Below are positions 1 to 8,017 of a stretch of 64,000 nt of DNA, one piece after another (the stretch's first letter is position 1; each line of letters starts with the position of its first letter). Position numbers and translations under genes: made by a program. Under the pieces are notes generated by a model that did no database searches, was not told the origin of the DNA, and saw only the letters and a list, made by a program, of their open reading frames with translations. The DNA comes from GCA-2731375 sp964344935 (lineage in GTDB: Bacteria > Pseudomonadota > Alphaproteobacteria > GCA-2731375), in contig CAYFPL010000005.1 in assembly GCA_964344935.1 (NCBI GenBank), positions 310,001 to 374,000 of the forward strand. Reading direction: 5' to 3'.

Positions 1-30
1 TCACCAAGGACAAGCGTTAGGAGTACGACA

Positions 31-783
31 ATGAACAAAATCGATTTGGCGGGCCGCAGGGCCATCGTAACCGGGGGCGCCGACGGCATCGGCCGGGCCA
101 TAACCGAACGTTTTCTGGAGTCCGGTGCCGCCGTGACCATGTGGGACATCAGCCAGGACAACCTGGATGCAGCCATTGGGGCCCTTGATGCCGGTGAGCG
201 GTTGCAGGGCGCCCGTGTCGACGTGACCGATCCAGGCGCCGTTGCCGCGGCCCGTGATGATGCGCTCGCCGCCATGGGCGGCATCGACATCATGGTCTGC
301 AATGCCGGCATCGCCGGCCCGGCGAAGAAAAGCTGGGAATATTCTTACGAAGAATGGCGGTCGGTGGTGAACCTGGACCTGGATGCGGTCTTCGTCTGCT
401 GCCAGAGTGTGATCAGCCACATGATGGGGAACGGTTACGGGCGCATCGTCAACATCGCCTCTATCGCCGGCAAGGAAGGCAACCCCAATGCCTGTGCCTA
501 TTCCGCCGCCAAGGCGGGCGTGATCGGTCTGACAAAGTCCCTGGCCAAGGAGACGGCCGAGGCCGGCGTGCTGATCAACTGCGTCACTCCGGCGGCCATC
601 CGTACCGCCATATTCGATCAGATCACCCAGGAACATGTGGATTATATGCTCTCGCGCATTCCCATGGGCCGCCTAGGCAAGGTGGAGGAAGCGGCTGCCC
701 TGGTGGCTTGGCTGTCATCCGAGGATTGCAGCTTTTCCACGGGTGGCGTGTTCGATCTGTCGGGCGGCCGGGCGACGTACTGA
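31..783 (+). CDS. SDR family NAD(P)-dependent oxidoreductase
   Basis: The 250-residue product has the classical short-chain dehydrogenase layout and the usual length of that family. An N-terminal glycine-rich nucleotide motif (TGGADGIG, about residues 14-21) is followed by the CNAG motif near residue 90. The catalytic Ser lies in ASIAGKEG, and the YSAAK motif is near residue 156. The start is supported by an AGGAG ribosome site at 19-23, seven bases before the ATG. Such enzymes oxidise or reduce alcohol/ketone groups in the cytoplasm; the substrate cannot be read from sequence. It resembles FabG-like and sugar-alcohol dehydrogenases. The next gene starts directly after its stop codon, so the two are probably co-transcribed. 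Sure of family, not of substrate. Confidence 0.93.
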   Translation: MNKIDLAGRRAIVTGGADGIGRAITERFLESGAAVTMWDISQDNLDAAIGALDAGERLQGARVDVTDPGAVAAARDDALAAMGGIDIMVCNAGIAGPAKKSWEYSYEEWRSVVNLDLDAVFVCCQSVISHMMGNGYGRIVNIASIAGKEGNPNACAYSAAKAGVIGLTKSLAKETAEAGVLINCVTPAAIRTAIFDQITQEHVDYMLSRIPMGRLGKVEEAAALVAWLSSEDCSFSTGGVFDLSGGRATY

Positions 784-1509
784 ATGCGCCTGGCGCGGGC
801 AGCCTGGCTGATCGTTTTGCTATGGCTGCTGTTGGGCACAACGCGGCCCGCAACGGCGCAAACTGTGGATCTGGCCCTGGTTCTGGCGGTCGATTGTTCC
901 TACAGCGTCGATGGCCACGAATTTGCCTTGCAGATGGACGGCCTGGCCAGCGCTCTGCAGCATCCGGACGTTATCGCCGCGATTTCGGATGGTCCCCATC
1001 AAAGGATCGCCGTTACTCTGGTGCAATGGTCCGATAGCCGCACCCAGGTAACGGCGTTGCCCTGGCGTCTGGTTGGCGGTGCCAATAGTGCCCGCGCCGT
1101 GGCAGATGAAATCGTGCAGATCCCACGCATGGTGCGGGGTGGCAGCACCTCGATTTCAGGCGTGATGTCGTTCGGTTATCGCCTGCTGGCGGGGAAACCC
1201 TTTGCCGCCACGCGCATGGCAATCGATATCGTGGCCGATGGACGTAACAACAACGGTAGCGATCCCCGATCGATCCGCGACGTTCTTGGCGCCACTGGTA
1301 TCACCGTCAACGGCCTGGCCATCCTGAACGAGGTGCGAACCCTGGATGCCTATTTCAAATACAATATCATCGGCGGGCCGGCGCATTTCGTCATCAAGGC
1401 CAATGCCTACGAACATTTCAAGGAAGCCATCCAGCGCAAACTGTTGCGGGAGATAAGGGGCCTGGGCGTCGCCGCGGTGACGCCCGTTGATACGGCTGGA
1501 AAAATCTAG
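784..1509 (+). CDS. DUF1194 (VWA-like) exported protein
   Basis: The 241-residue product starts with a signal peptide (hydrophobic stretch at residues 8-20, cleavage probably after TRPATAQ). The mature part opens with VDLALVLAVDCSYSVDG, the DxSxS-like metal-site region of a von Willebrand factor A-like fold, as in the DUF1194 family. Further conserved-looking segments are the TLVQWSDS strand, the GGSTSISG region and IDIVADGRNNNG, where the VWA DxSGDG-like motif sits. Function is unknown; DUF1194 proteins are secreted or periplasmic. It begins immediately after the SDR stop, suggesting translational coupling. Its last four bases overlap the end of the convergent permease gene. Confidence 0.85.
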   Translation: MRLARAAWLIVLLWLLLGTTRPATAQTVDLALVLAVDCSYSVDGHEFALQMDGLASALQHPDVIAAISDGPHQRIAVTLVQWSDSRTQVTALPWRLVGGANSARAVADEIVQIPRMVRGGSTSISGVMSFGYRLLAGKPFAATRMAIDIVADGRNNNGSDPRSIRDVLGATGITVNGLAILNEVRTLDAYFKYNIIGGPAHFVIKANAYEHFKEAIQRKLLREIRGLGVAAVTPVDTAGKI

Positions 1510-2357
1510 CCTGGCGTCATGCCGCGCAGGCGCTCGCTGCGCCGGCGCAGCAGTTCCAGCGTGGTCAGAAGGGCGATGGAGATCATCACCAGGATGGTGG
1601 CCACCGCTAGGATCGTCGGGCTGATCTGCTCGCGGATGCCGGCCCACATCTGCCTTGGAATGGTGCGCTGCTCGAACCCGGCCAGGAACAACACCACCAC
1701 CACTTCGTCGAAAGAGGTGATAAAGGCGAACAGAGCGCCCGAGATCACGCCAGGCAGGATCAACGGCATGATCACCTTGAAGAAAGTGGTCGCCGGCCCG
1801 GCGCCCAGATTGGCCGAGGCGCGGGTGAGGGAATGATCGAACCCGACCAGCGTCGCCGTCACCGTGATCACGACGAACGGCGTACCGAGCGCCGTATGGG
1901 CCAGGATGATCCCCATATAGGTCTGGTCCAGGCCGATGTTGGAATAGAAGAAGTACATCCCCGCCGCGGAAATAATTAGCGGCACGATCATGGGCGAGAT
2001 CAAGAGCCCCATGGTGAGCGAGCGGAACGGCATGTTCGCGCTGCTCAACCCCAGGGCCGCCAGGGTGCCGAGCACGGTCGACAGTATGGTCGCGGCGATG
2101 GCAATGATAAAGCTGTTCTGGACCGAATGGGTCCACTGGGTGTTGGTGATGAAGTCCTTGTACCAACGCATGGAATAGGCCTCCGGATCGAAGGTCAGCA
2201 TGCCTTGGGTAAAGGTAAAATAGGGCTCCACGTTGAAACTGAGCGGGATGATCACCAGGATCGGCGTGATCAGGAAGATGAAAATGAAGGCGCAGATCAG
2301 GCGGAAGGCATAATACCAAGTGGTTTCGATCGGGCCGGCGTAGGAAGGTAGGGCCAT
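1506..2357 (-). CDS. Polyamine-type ABC transporter permease (PotC-like)
   Basis: A 283-residue inner-membrane permease of the binding-protein-dependent type, with about six hydrophobic segments, the first at residues 16-40. The cytoplasmic EAA-type coupling loop is visible around RASANLGAGPATTFFKVIMP. Length and sequence fit PotC/YdcV-like subunits that pass spermidine, putrescine or similar cations. It is the last gene of the leftward cluster ATPase, binding protein, permease 1, permease 2, and starts only four bases after permease 1. Likely forms the heterodimeric channel with the 420-residue permease. Substrate is inferred from family and gene order only. Confidence 0.9.
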   Translation of the reverse strand: MALPSYAGPIETTWYYAFRLICAFIFIFLITPILVIIPLSFNVEPYFTFTQGMLTFDPEAYSMRWYKDFITNTQWTHSVQNSFIIAIAATILSTVLGTLAALGLSSANMPFRSLTMGLLISPMIVPLIISAAGMYFFYSNIGLDQTYMGIILAHTALGTPFVVITVTATLVGFDHSLTRASANLGAGPATTFFKVIMPLILPGVISGALFAFITSFDEVVVVLFLAGFEQRTIPRQMWAGIREQISPTILAVATILVMISIALLTTLELLRRRSERLRGMTPG

Positions 2358-2361
2358 GGTT

Positions 2362-3624
2362 CTATCCCAGCCTCATGTTGTCGATGCCGACGATCTTGTT
2401 ATAGAGCAGATACAGCGCCAACACCGAAGCCAGCAGTATCGCGCCGAGGGCGCCTGCGAGACCCCAATTGAGCGATGACTGCATGTGATAGGCAATCTGG
2501 TTCGAGATCAGCGTGCCGTCCGTGCCGCCCACCAGGGCCGGGGTGATGTAGTAGCCGATGGACAGGATGAAAACCAGAATGCTGCCCGCCCCGATGCCCG
2601 AAAGAGTTTGCGGCATATAGACCCGCACGAAGGCCACGACCGGATTAGCGCCCAATGACAGGGCCGCCCGCATATAGGTGGGTGGGATGGTCTTCATGAC
2701 GCTATAGAGCGGTAACACCATGAACGGCAGCAGAATGTGTGTCATGGCGATGATGGTGCCGGTCATGTTGTGGATCAGTTGCAGGCGGTTTTCATCGCCC
2801 ACGATACCGAAGAACACGAACAGATCGTTCAGCACGCCCTGACTTTGCAGCATGGCGATCCACGCAGTGGTCCGCACCAGGAGCGAGGTCCAGAACGGCA
2901 GCAGCACGAAGATCATCAACAGGTTGGAATAGCGCAGCGGCAAAGTGGCAAGCAGGAAGGATATGGGATAGGCCAGGATGACGCAGATCACCGTGATGGC
3001 AAGGCTGATCGCGAAAGTGCGCCAGAACAGCTTGCCGTATATGCGCCGGTTTTCCTTTTGCATGGTGATGCTGCCGTCCTTGTCGAACTTCATATCGACG
3101 GCATTCAGGTAATAGCCGATGGTATAGGGCGCGGTGTTGCGCTTGATGACGGTCCAGGTCTCCAGGTCCCGCCATTTTTTGTGCATTTTCAGGACCTTGG
3201 CCTTGTAGGGTCCCTCCTTCAGGCGCTTGGACTTGCGCGCGGACGAGGTGATCATGCTGCGCAGGCCCGATTTTTCATAGTTTAGCCGGGTTCCCACCTT
3301 GCCGATTTCGCGGGATTTCGCACCCGCCTGAAGATCCGACACAAGGGCGGCAAAAACCGGTTCGTCGGGAAGCTCCTTGCCGTCCCAATCGGCCAGGGCG
3401 GCCGTGGTTTTCGGCATCAGCGTGGAAACATGCCAGTTGTCGACACTGCGAAATGTCATGTCGCCAATGGGAATCAGGAACGAGAACAGGATGAACAGCA
3501 AAAGCGGCGCCACCAGCAAAAGCGCGCGCATCTTGCTCTTGCGCATGGCGCGATTCAGGCTGGCCTTCAGCGGTGTACCGTCGGCCGCGAGGACCGTGCC
3601 GCCATTTGCGGTTACATCAGCCAT
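2362..3624 (-). CDS. Polyamine-type ABC transporter permease (PotB-like) with long periplasmic insertion
   Basis: A 420-residue permease, clearly longer than the roughly 280-300 residues usual for PotB. The extra length is one hydrophilic block of about 150 residues (roughly 57-205) between the first and second membrane segments, rich in Lys, Arg and Asp, which should be periplasmic. The rest is typical: five further membrane segments and the coupling-loop region AALSLGANPVVAFVRVYMP. Similar long PotB-like proteins are known in alphaproteobacterial polyamine/opine-type importers. It lies between the binding-protein gene and the PotC-like gene in an apparent operon. The first 35 residues form a basic cytoplasmic tail. 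Function as a permease is secure; the role of the insertion is unknown. Confidence 0.9.
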   Translation of the reverse strand: MADVTANGGTVLAADGTPLKASLNRAMRKSKMRALLLVAPLLLFILFSFLIPIGDMTFRSVDNWHVSTLMPKTTAALADWDGKELPDEPVFAALVSDLQAGAKSREIGKVGTRLNYEKSGLRSMITSSARKSKRLKEGPYKAKVLKMHKKWRDLETWTVIKRNTAPYTIGYYLNAVDMKFDKDGSITMQKENRRIYGKLFWRTFAISLAITVICVILAYPISFLLATLPLRYSNLLMIFVLLPFWTSLLVRTTAWIAMLQSQGVLNDLFVFFGIVGDENRLQLIHNMTGTIIAMTHILLPFMVLPLYSVMKTIPPTYMRAALSLGANPVVAFVRVYMPQTLSGIGAGSILVFILSIGYYITPALVGGTDGTLISNQIAYHMQSSLNWGLAGALGAILLASVLALYLLYNKIVGIDNMRLG

Positions 3625-3676
3625 GGTCCGTTCCCGGTAACTTCAATTACGAGTATTCGAAACCATCAAATTGGCG

Positions 3677-3700
3677 GCGGGACAGGCTGCCCTGTCCCGC
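3677..3700 (-). promoter_or_regulatory. Intercistronic stem-loop between binding-protein and permease genes
   Basis: A perfect 10-bp stem (GCGGGACAGG paired with CCTGTCCCGC) closes a four-base loop, in the 92-base gap after the binding-protein gene. Only a short AATTT follows in the direction of transcription, so a full terminator is unlikely. In ABC import operons such stems after the binding-protein gene commonly stabilise the upstream mRNA or partly attenuate transcription, giving more binding protein than permease. That role is inferred. Confidence 0.6.
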
Positions 3701-3716
3701 ACGCCTTTTGATGCTC

Positions 3717-4808
3717 TTACTGCAGCAGCCAAGCCGCGAAACGTTCTTTCATTTCGTCGGCATTGTCCGCCCACCACTTGAAGTTGGTCAGGAAGCCCTG
3801 ATCCGCATAGTTGGTCGGCATATGCGGGCCCATCTCGATGCCCAGTTCGGCATGCTTCGAGACCATGGGGCCGGAAGACTTACGCGCCGGGCCATAAGAG
3901 ATGTACTTGGCCTGGTCGGCGAGGCGTTGGGTGTCCGTGGCGAATTTCAGGAACTTCATCGCCTCGTCCACGTTCTTGCCCTTGGCGGAAACGACGAAAC
4001 CGTCGATATCCAGGACCTGGCCATCCCACATTATGGAGAAGGGCTGCTTTTCTTCCGCTATGGCGGAGAACCAGCGGCCGTTGTAACCGGTGCCGAACAC
4101 GGCTTCGCCGTCGGCCAGCAGTTGCGGCGGCACCGCACCTTCCGTCCACCAGACCACGTCTTTCTTGATGGTCGCGAGCTTGGCGAAGGCGCGGTCCTTG
4201 CCTTCGTCGGTGTCAAGGACGTCATAGATCTTGCTGAGGGGAACGCCGTCCGCCAGCAGGGCCCATTCCAGGTTGTTCACCGGGCTTTTCTGCAGGGTGC
4301 GCTTGCCGGGGAAGTTCTTGGTATCGAACACATCCTTGATGGATGTGGGCTTCTTGTCACCCCAGGCACCGTCGCGGTACGCGAACACCGTTGAGTAAAT
4401 GATCAGCGGTACAAAGCATTCCGACTGCAGGGTGCCATCCAGGAAGTCCTTGGAGGCGGGGGTGCCGTCAGGCGCCTTGGCCATTTCGCCATCGATATTG
4501 ATGGGGCGGAACATGCCTTCATCGCAACCGGTGATAGCGTCGGAGATGACCACGTCGACCACGTCCCAGGTGACGTTGTTGGCTTCCGTCTGGGCCCGCA
4601 TTTCGGCCAAACCACCGCTATAGTCGATGGAGTTGATCTTCACGCCGGTCTTTTTCGTGTACGGCTGATGATAGGCCTTGATCTGGCTGGCGGTATAGGC
4701 GCCACCCCATGACACGACATTCAATTCAGCCGCCTGTGCAGTTGACGCCGCGCCCGCAATGGCCACGCCAGCAACGGCAACCGCCGCCTGTTTCAAGATT
4801 TTCTTCAT
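3717..4808 (-). CDS. Extracellular solute-binding protein (PotD/PotF-like)
   Basis: The 363-residue product has a clear Sec signal peptide (MKKILKQ followed by an Ala/Val-rich core, cleavage near ASTAQAAE) and then NVVSWGGAYTASQIKAYHQP, the typical start of polyamine-type periplasmic binding proteins (bacterial extracellular solute-binding family 1/8). The GYNGRW segment and the WWTEGAVPPQLL segment resemble the ligand cleft of this group. It should capture the substrate in the periplasm and deliver it to the two permeases encoded downstream. The ATPase gene lies 102 bases upstream on the same strand. Ligand could be putrescine, spermidine or a related cationic compound. Confidence 0.92.
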   Translation of the reverse strand: MKKILKQAAVAVAGVAIAGAASTAQAAELNVVSWGGAYTASQIKAYHQPYTKKTGVKINSIDYSGGLAEMRAQTEANNVTWDVVDVVISDAITGCDEGMFRPINIDGEMAKAPDGTPASKDFLDGTLQSECFVPLIIYSTVFAYRDGAWGDKKPTSIKDVFDTKNFPGKRTLQKSPVNNLEWALLADGVPLSKIYDVLDTDEGKDRAFAKLATIKKDVVWWTEGAVPPQLLADGEAVFGTGYNGRWFSAIAEEKQPFSIMWDGQVLDIDGFVVSAKGKNVDEAMKFLKFATDTQRLADQAKYISYGPARKSSGPMVSKHAELGIEMGPHMPTNYADQGFLTNFKWWADNADEMKERFAAWLLQ

Positions 4809-4910
4809 TGCTTTGGTTCTCCCTTTTTTTGCAATTTCACGTCAATTTTGGCGGGACCATTTTGTTAGCCCCGATGCCCTCTCGCCCGCTGTCCCGGTCC
4901 AGGAATACCC

Positions 4911-6005
4911 TTAGGCATCCAAGGCCCGGCAATCGTCTGCTTCCCAGCCGATCTGGGTTACTTCGCCCTCTTTCAAATGCACATGTCCGTGGGAATTGGG
5001 CACCTTGACGATAAATTCGTCGTTGCCGGACAGGCTGACCCGGCTGCGAATATGATCGCCCAGATAAATCAGTTCTTCGACCTTGGCCTCCAGGGAATTG
5101 GCGGTCTCTCCCTTGGCTGCGCCGATTGTCACCCGTTCGGGCCGCAGGGATAAGGTCGTGCGGGAGCCGACGCCGTCCACGTTGACGCACAGCGCCTTGA
5201 CCATGCCGCCGCCGCCTTCCAATTCCACATCGCAGAAGTCGCCATCAATAGATTTCACTTCGCCGTAGAGTCGGTTGTTTTCGCCGATGAAGCCGGCGAC
5301 GAAGGCGTTCATGGGTTTTTCGTAAAGTTCGTCGGGCGGTGCCAATTGCTGCACCACGCCGTCATCGAACACGGCAATGCGGTTCGACATGGTCAGCGCT
5401 TCCGATTGGTCATGGGTGACGTAGACCATGGTGACCTGCAAATCCTCGTGGATATGCTTGATCTCGTACTGCATTTCCTCGCGCAGGTTCTTGTCCAAGG
5501 CGCCCAAGGGCTCGTCCATCAGCACCAATTGCGGCTGAAAGACCAGGGCGCGGGCCACGGCGACGCGTTGCTGCTGACCACCCGACAACTGGGCTGGCCG
5601 CCGGTCGCCAAAACCGCCCAGGCGTACCATGTCCAAGGCGCCGTTGACCTTTTCCGCGATCTCCGCCTTGCCCATGCGGCGCACTTCCAGGGGGAAGGCC
5701 AAATTTTCCGCCACGGTCATGTGTGGGAAAAGGGCATAGTTCTGAAACACCATGCCTATGCCGCGCTTGTGCGGTGGCACGTTGTTAATGGGCACGCCGT
5801 CCAGATAGATCTCGCCGTGGGTCGCCGGTTCGAACCCGGCCAGCATCATCAGGCAGGTCGTCTTGCCGGATCCGGATGGGCCCAGCATGGTGACGAATTC
5901 GCCGCGGGCAACATCAAGGTTGAAGTCCTTTACGACTAGCGTTTCGCCGTCATAACTTTTCTGAACAGACTCGAATTTGACCAGCGTATCCGACGCTTCA
6001 GACAT
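4911..6005 (-). CDS. ABC transporter ATP-binding protein (PotA-like)
   Basis: A 364-residue ATPase of the polyamine/iron importer class. Walker A is GPSGSGKTT (about residues 43-51), the ABC signature LSGGQQQRVAVARAL is near residue 140, Walker B is VLMDEPLGALD near residue 161, and the switch histidine is in YVTHDQSEAL. The last 120 residues form the TOBE-type regulatory domain usual in PotA and FbpC. It energises import through the two permeases downstream. It is the first gene of the leftward operon and lies divergent to the small gene at 6244, so the operon promoter should lie in 6006-6240. Confidence 0.94.
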   Translation of the reverse strand: MSEASDTLVKFESVQKSYDGETLVVKDFNLDVARGEFVTMLGPSGSGKTTCLMMLAGFEPATHGEIYLDGVPINNVPPHKRGIGMVFQNYALFPHMTVAENLAFPLEVRRMGKAEIAEKVNGALDMVRLGGFGDRRPAQLSGGQQQRVAVARALVFQPQLVLMDEPLGALDKNLREEMQYEIKHIHEDLQVTMVYVTHDQSEALTMSNRIAVFDDGVVQQLAPPDELYEKPMNAFVAGFIGENNRLYGEVKSIDGDFCDVELEGGGGMVKALCVNVDGVGSRTTLSLRPERVTIGAAKGETANSLEAKVEELIYLGDHIRSRVSLSGNDEFIVKVPNSHGHVHLKEGEVTQIGWEADDCRALDA

Positions 6006-6129
6006 ATAAACCCACCACCCCTGTTGCCGGGTCCGGCGGCGCGCCGTTACCCTTTATTCTTATTCGTTGATGAAACCTTAGCACAGAAAATTTGCCAGGG
6101 TCATTGAAGAATAATGCGCCGTCCGACCC

Positions 6130-6168
6130 ATGCGTTTTTTGCAGACCAGCTCTGCAAAAAAGGCGCAT
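6130..6168. promoter_or_regulatory. Long inverted repeat in divergent intergenic region
   Basis: TTTTTTGCAGA (6135-6145) and TCTGCAAAAAA (6151-6161) form a perfect 11-bp dyad around a five-base centre. ATGCG outside the left arm pairs with CGCAT outside the right arm, past a two-base bulge. The T-run lies 5' of the hairpin on both strands, so this is not an intrinsic terminator. It may be an operator for the divergent transport operon or an RNA leader element of the small gene. Confidence 0.55.
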
Positions 6169-6187
6169 TTCACAAGCGGATTTGGAG

Positions 6188-6233
6188 CCTATATGAGCGC
6201 CATGAAGTTCGGTTTTTCACATGCGCATATAGG
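6188..6233 (+). promoter_or_regulatory. Leader hairpin overlapping the ribosome site of the small gene
   Basis: CCTATATG and CGC (6188-6200, AG bulge) pair with GCGCATATAGG (6223-6233). The right arm runs into the AGGGAG ribosome site (6231-6236) used by the ATG at 6244. Folding would partly hide the ribosome site, as in translational switches. It also covers an alternative in-frame ATG at 6193 that has its own GGAG at 6184. Regulation is inferred from pairing only. Confidence 0.4.
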
Positions 6234-6243
6234 GAGATTTGCC

Positions 6244-6480
6244 ATGACCGTACAAAAGTTCAACGCCCCCATTGCCCCCGGCACTCTGCTGGTTTCCGCC
6301 ATGAGCGACATCATCGCGCCGTTCGCCAATGCCTTTGCGTCTACTCTGATCTCCCTGGCGCAGCGCATTACCAGGCGGCCGGAAGATAGTCCGGTGAAAC
6401 CGGCGGCGATCCCGGCGCCGCATGTGGCCATGGTCATGGTACCCGGTAACTTTGTAACGCAGCCGTTTCTGCGCCGTTGA
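6244..6480 (+). CDS. Small hypothetical protein
   Basis: A 78-residue protein of no family I recognise. It has a moderately hydrophobic centre (SAMSDIIAPFANAFASTLISLAQ, amphipathic in pattern) followed by a basic RITRR, a Pro-rich stretch and a C-terminal FLRR. The chosen ATG follows AGGGAG by seven bases. In-frame ATGs at 6130, 6193 and 6205 would extend it, and the one at 6193 also has a GGAG five bases upstream, so 95 residues is possible. It is monocistronic: a strong terminator follows 20 bases after the stop and two hairpins precede it. The well-formed expression signals argue that the frame is real. Function unknown. Confidence 0.55.
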   Translation: MTVQKFNAPIAPGTLLVSAMSDIIAPFANAFASTLISLAQRITRRPEDSPVKPAAIPAPHVAMVMVPGNFVTQPFLRR

Positions 6481-6500
6481 GTAACCTTCAATGAAACCCG

Positions 6501-6530
6501 AAAGGCCGGCGCTCGCGCCGGCCTTTTTCT
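6501..6530 (+). terminator. Rho-independent terminator
   Basis: AAGGCCGGCG and CGCCGGCCTT form a perfect 10-bp GC-rich stem with a four-base loop (CTCG), followed by a T-rich tail (TTTTTCTTTG overlapping the arm). It sits just after the small gene ending at 6480 and before the TrmO-like gene. Confidence 0.9.
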
Positions 6531-6582
6531 TTGTCGGAACTGTGCGATGATCATTGGCGGATGAGAACAAGGTGCAAGGGCC

Positions 6583-7044
6583 ATGACAATCGAAGTTGAA
6601 CCCATCGGCTATGTGCGCGGTGGCAGGGCCGAAGCACGGGACGATGATTGGGCGGATGAACGGGCGGTCATCGTACTGGACGGCGGTCAATTCCAGGCGG
6701 ATGCCCTGGACGGCCTGGCGGAATTCTCCCACGCCGAAGTGGTCTTCCATTTTCACCAGTTGGACCCCAGCAAGATCGTTGCCGGCGCCCGCCATCCCCG
6801 CGGCAATCCCGATTGGCCCAAGATCGGAATTTTTGCCCAGCGCGGCCGGGCCCGGCCCAATCGTATCGGTGTCACCATCTGCCGTGTCGTCTCGGTTGCT
6901 GGCCTTGAATTGACGGTAGCCGGACTGGATGCCATCGACGGCACGCCGGTCCTGGATATCAAGCCCTATCTCAGCGGTTTCGCGGCGAGAGGCGCGGTGC
7001 GGGAGCCGCAATGGGCCCGCGAGATTATGGCGGATTATTGGTAG
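6583..7044 (+). CDS. TrmO-like tRNA (t6A37) N6-methyltransferase (TsaA/YaeB family)
   Basis: A 153-residue single-domain protein with the TsaA/VirR fold signature: an opening beta strand VEPIGYVRGGR, then LDGLAEFSHAEVVFHFH, and the SAM-binding RGRARPNRIGVTICRVV segment, close to the RPNPIG motif of TrmO. TrmO methylates N6 of threonylcarbamoyladenosine at position 37 of tRNAs, using S-adenosylmethionine. The E. coli protein has an extra C-terminal domain (about 235 residues); this shorter form is common in alphaproteobacteria and archaea and may act on another substrate. Stands alone after a terminator, so it probably has its own promoter. Confidence 0.82.
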   Translation: MTIEVEPIGYVRGGRAEARDDDWADERAVIVLDGGQFQADALDGLAEFSHAEVVFHFHQLDPSKIVAGARHPRGNPDWPKIGIFAQRGRARPNRIGVTICRVVSVAGLELTVAGLDAIDGTPVLDIKPYLSGFAARGAVREPQWAREIMADYW

Positions 7045-7206
7045 CCGGACCTGACCGCTAGACCGCCCTGGTTTCATTGCAGCAACAGTTTGTTTCCGCC
7101 CAAGTCGCTTGCGCCGGCGCGGTGCGGGCCCACATAAAGCCTCAGACTGCAAAAATGGCGAAACACGCTATACTGGGGAAATCTCTTTAGGGGAAAGGAC
7201 CGCATC

Positions 7207-7842
7207 ATGGCCATCACCGGGATCAATCACCTGGCCTTCATCACCCACGACCTGGATGCCACCATCCGTTTTTACCGGGACCTCCTGGGCATGACGTTGG
7301 AGGCCGGCGTGGGCCACGGCGGTTTCCGCCACTATTTCTTCCGTGCCGGCGAGGCGCAAGTGGCCTTTTTCGCCTATGAAGGAGCCTCGGCCATGCGGCC
7401 CAAGAGCCATGGCACCCCAACGCGCGAGCCTATCGGTTTCGACCATGTCTCGCTGACCGTCGACAGCCGGGAAGAGCTGTTCGCCTACAAGGACAAGCTG
7501 GATGCGGCCGGTTTCGAGGTTTCCAGCGCCGTGGATCACGGCTTGATTTGGTCCATCTATTTCTACGATCCCAACAACATCCCTCTAGAGATCAGTTGGG
7601 ACATCATGAAGGTCACACAGCCGCCCGCCGTGGCCGATGATATGCCCCTTGCCATCGTCGCCGAAGGCGCGGAACCGCAGCCCGGCCATTGGCCTGAAGT
7701 CACCAATCCAACACCAGTGGAACGCATGACGGCGCATTCCGGAAACGGCCACGACATGCGCGCGGCTACCTTGTCGGAGAACCGGGGCGACTACACCGAC
7801 GAATACAGGGCCCTGGTGGCGGCTTCCGAGGCGGCGGAATAA
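7207..7842 (+). CDS. VOC (glyoxalase/dioxygenase superfamily) protein
   Basis: The 211-residue product has one vicinal-oxygen-chelate domain in its first 130 residues. INHLAFITHDLDATIRFYRDLLGM opens the fold, FDHVSLTV begins the second half, and PNNIPLEISW carries the final metal-ligand Glu. His7, the His of FDHVSL and this Glu are the expected metal ligands. The remaining 80 residues (Pro/Glu-rich, no known domain) are an unusual tail. AGGGGAAAGGA upstream is a good ribosome site. Reaction unknown; it could be an extradiol dioxygenase, glyoxalase or isomerase. Confidence 0.85.
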   Translation: MAITGINHLAFITHDLDATIRFYRDLLGMTLEAGVGHGGFRHYFFRAGEAQVAFFAYEGASAMRPKSHGTPTREPIGFDHVSLTVDSREELFAYKDKLDAAGFEVSSAVDHGLIWSIYFYDPNNIPLEISWDIMKVTQPPAVADDMPLAIVAEGAEPQPGHWPEVTNPTPVERMTAHSGNGHDMRAATLSENRGDYTDEYRALVAASEAAE

Positions 7843-7972
7843 CCAGCCAACGGTGCTTTGCATGAGGGTGAACTCCTAAAGGGTGACTCGCTCATCCTCA
7901 CGTCCTATAAGAGGCGCAATATTCCAGGTGCCTTTTCGGAGTTAGCGTGTTTCCCATAAACTTGTCGGCGGC

Positions 7973-8001
7973 CGGCCCCCAGGCGCGGACCGCGGGGGCC
8001 G
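7973..8001. repeat. GC-rich inverted repeat before the LivM-like gene
   Basis: CGGCCCCC (7973-7980) and GGGGGCCG (7994-8001) pair perfectly around a 13-base loop, only 17 bases before the proposed ATG of the permease gene. It has no T-run after it. It may attenuate transcription or limit ribosome access; I see no clear Shine-Dalgarno between it and the start. Confidence 0.4.
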
Positions 8002-8017
8002 TCACGGCTTGGGTGTC

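Noticed and set aside
1156..2319. Minus-strand open frame of 387 codons
   Set aside because: It overlaps the PotC-like permease in another frame and the DUF1194 gene antisense. No domain is visible.
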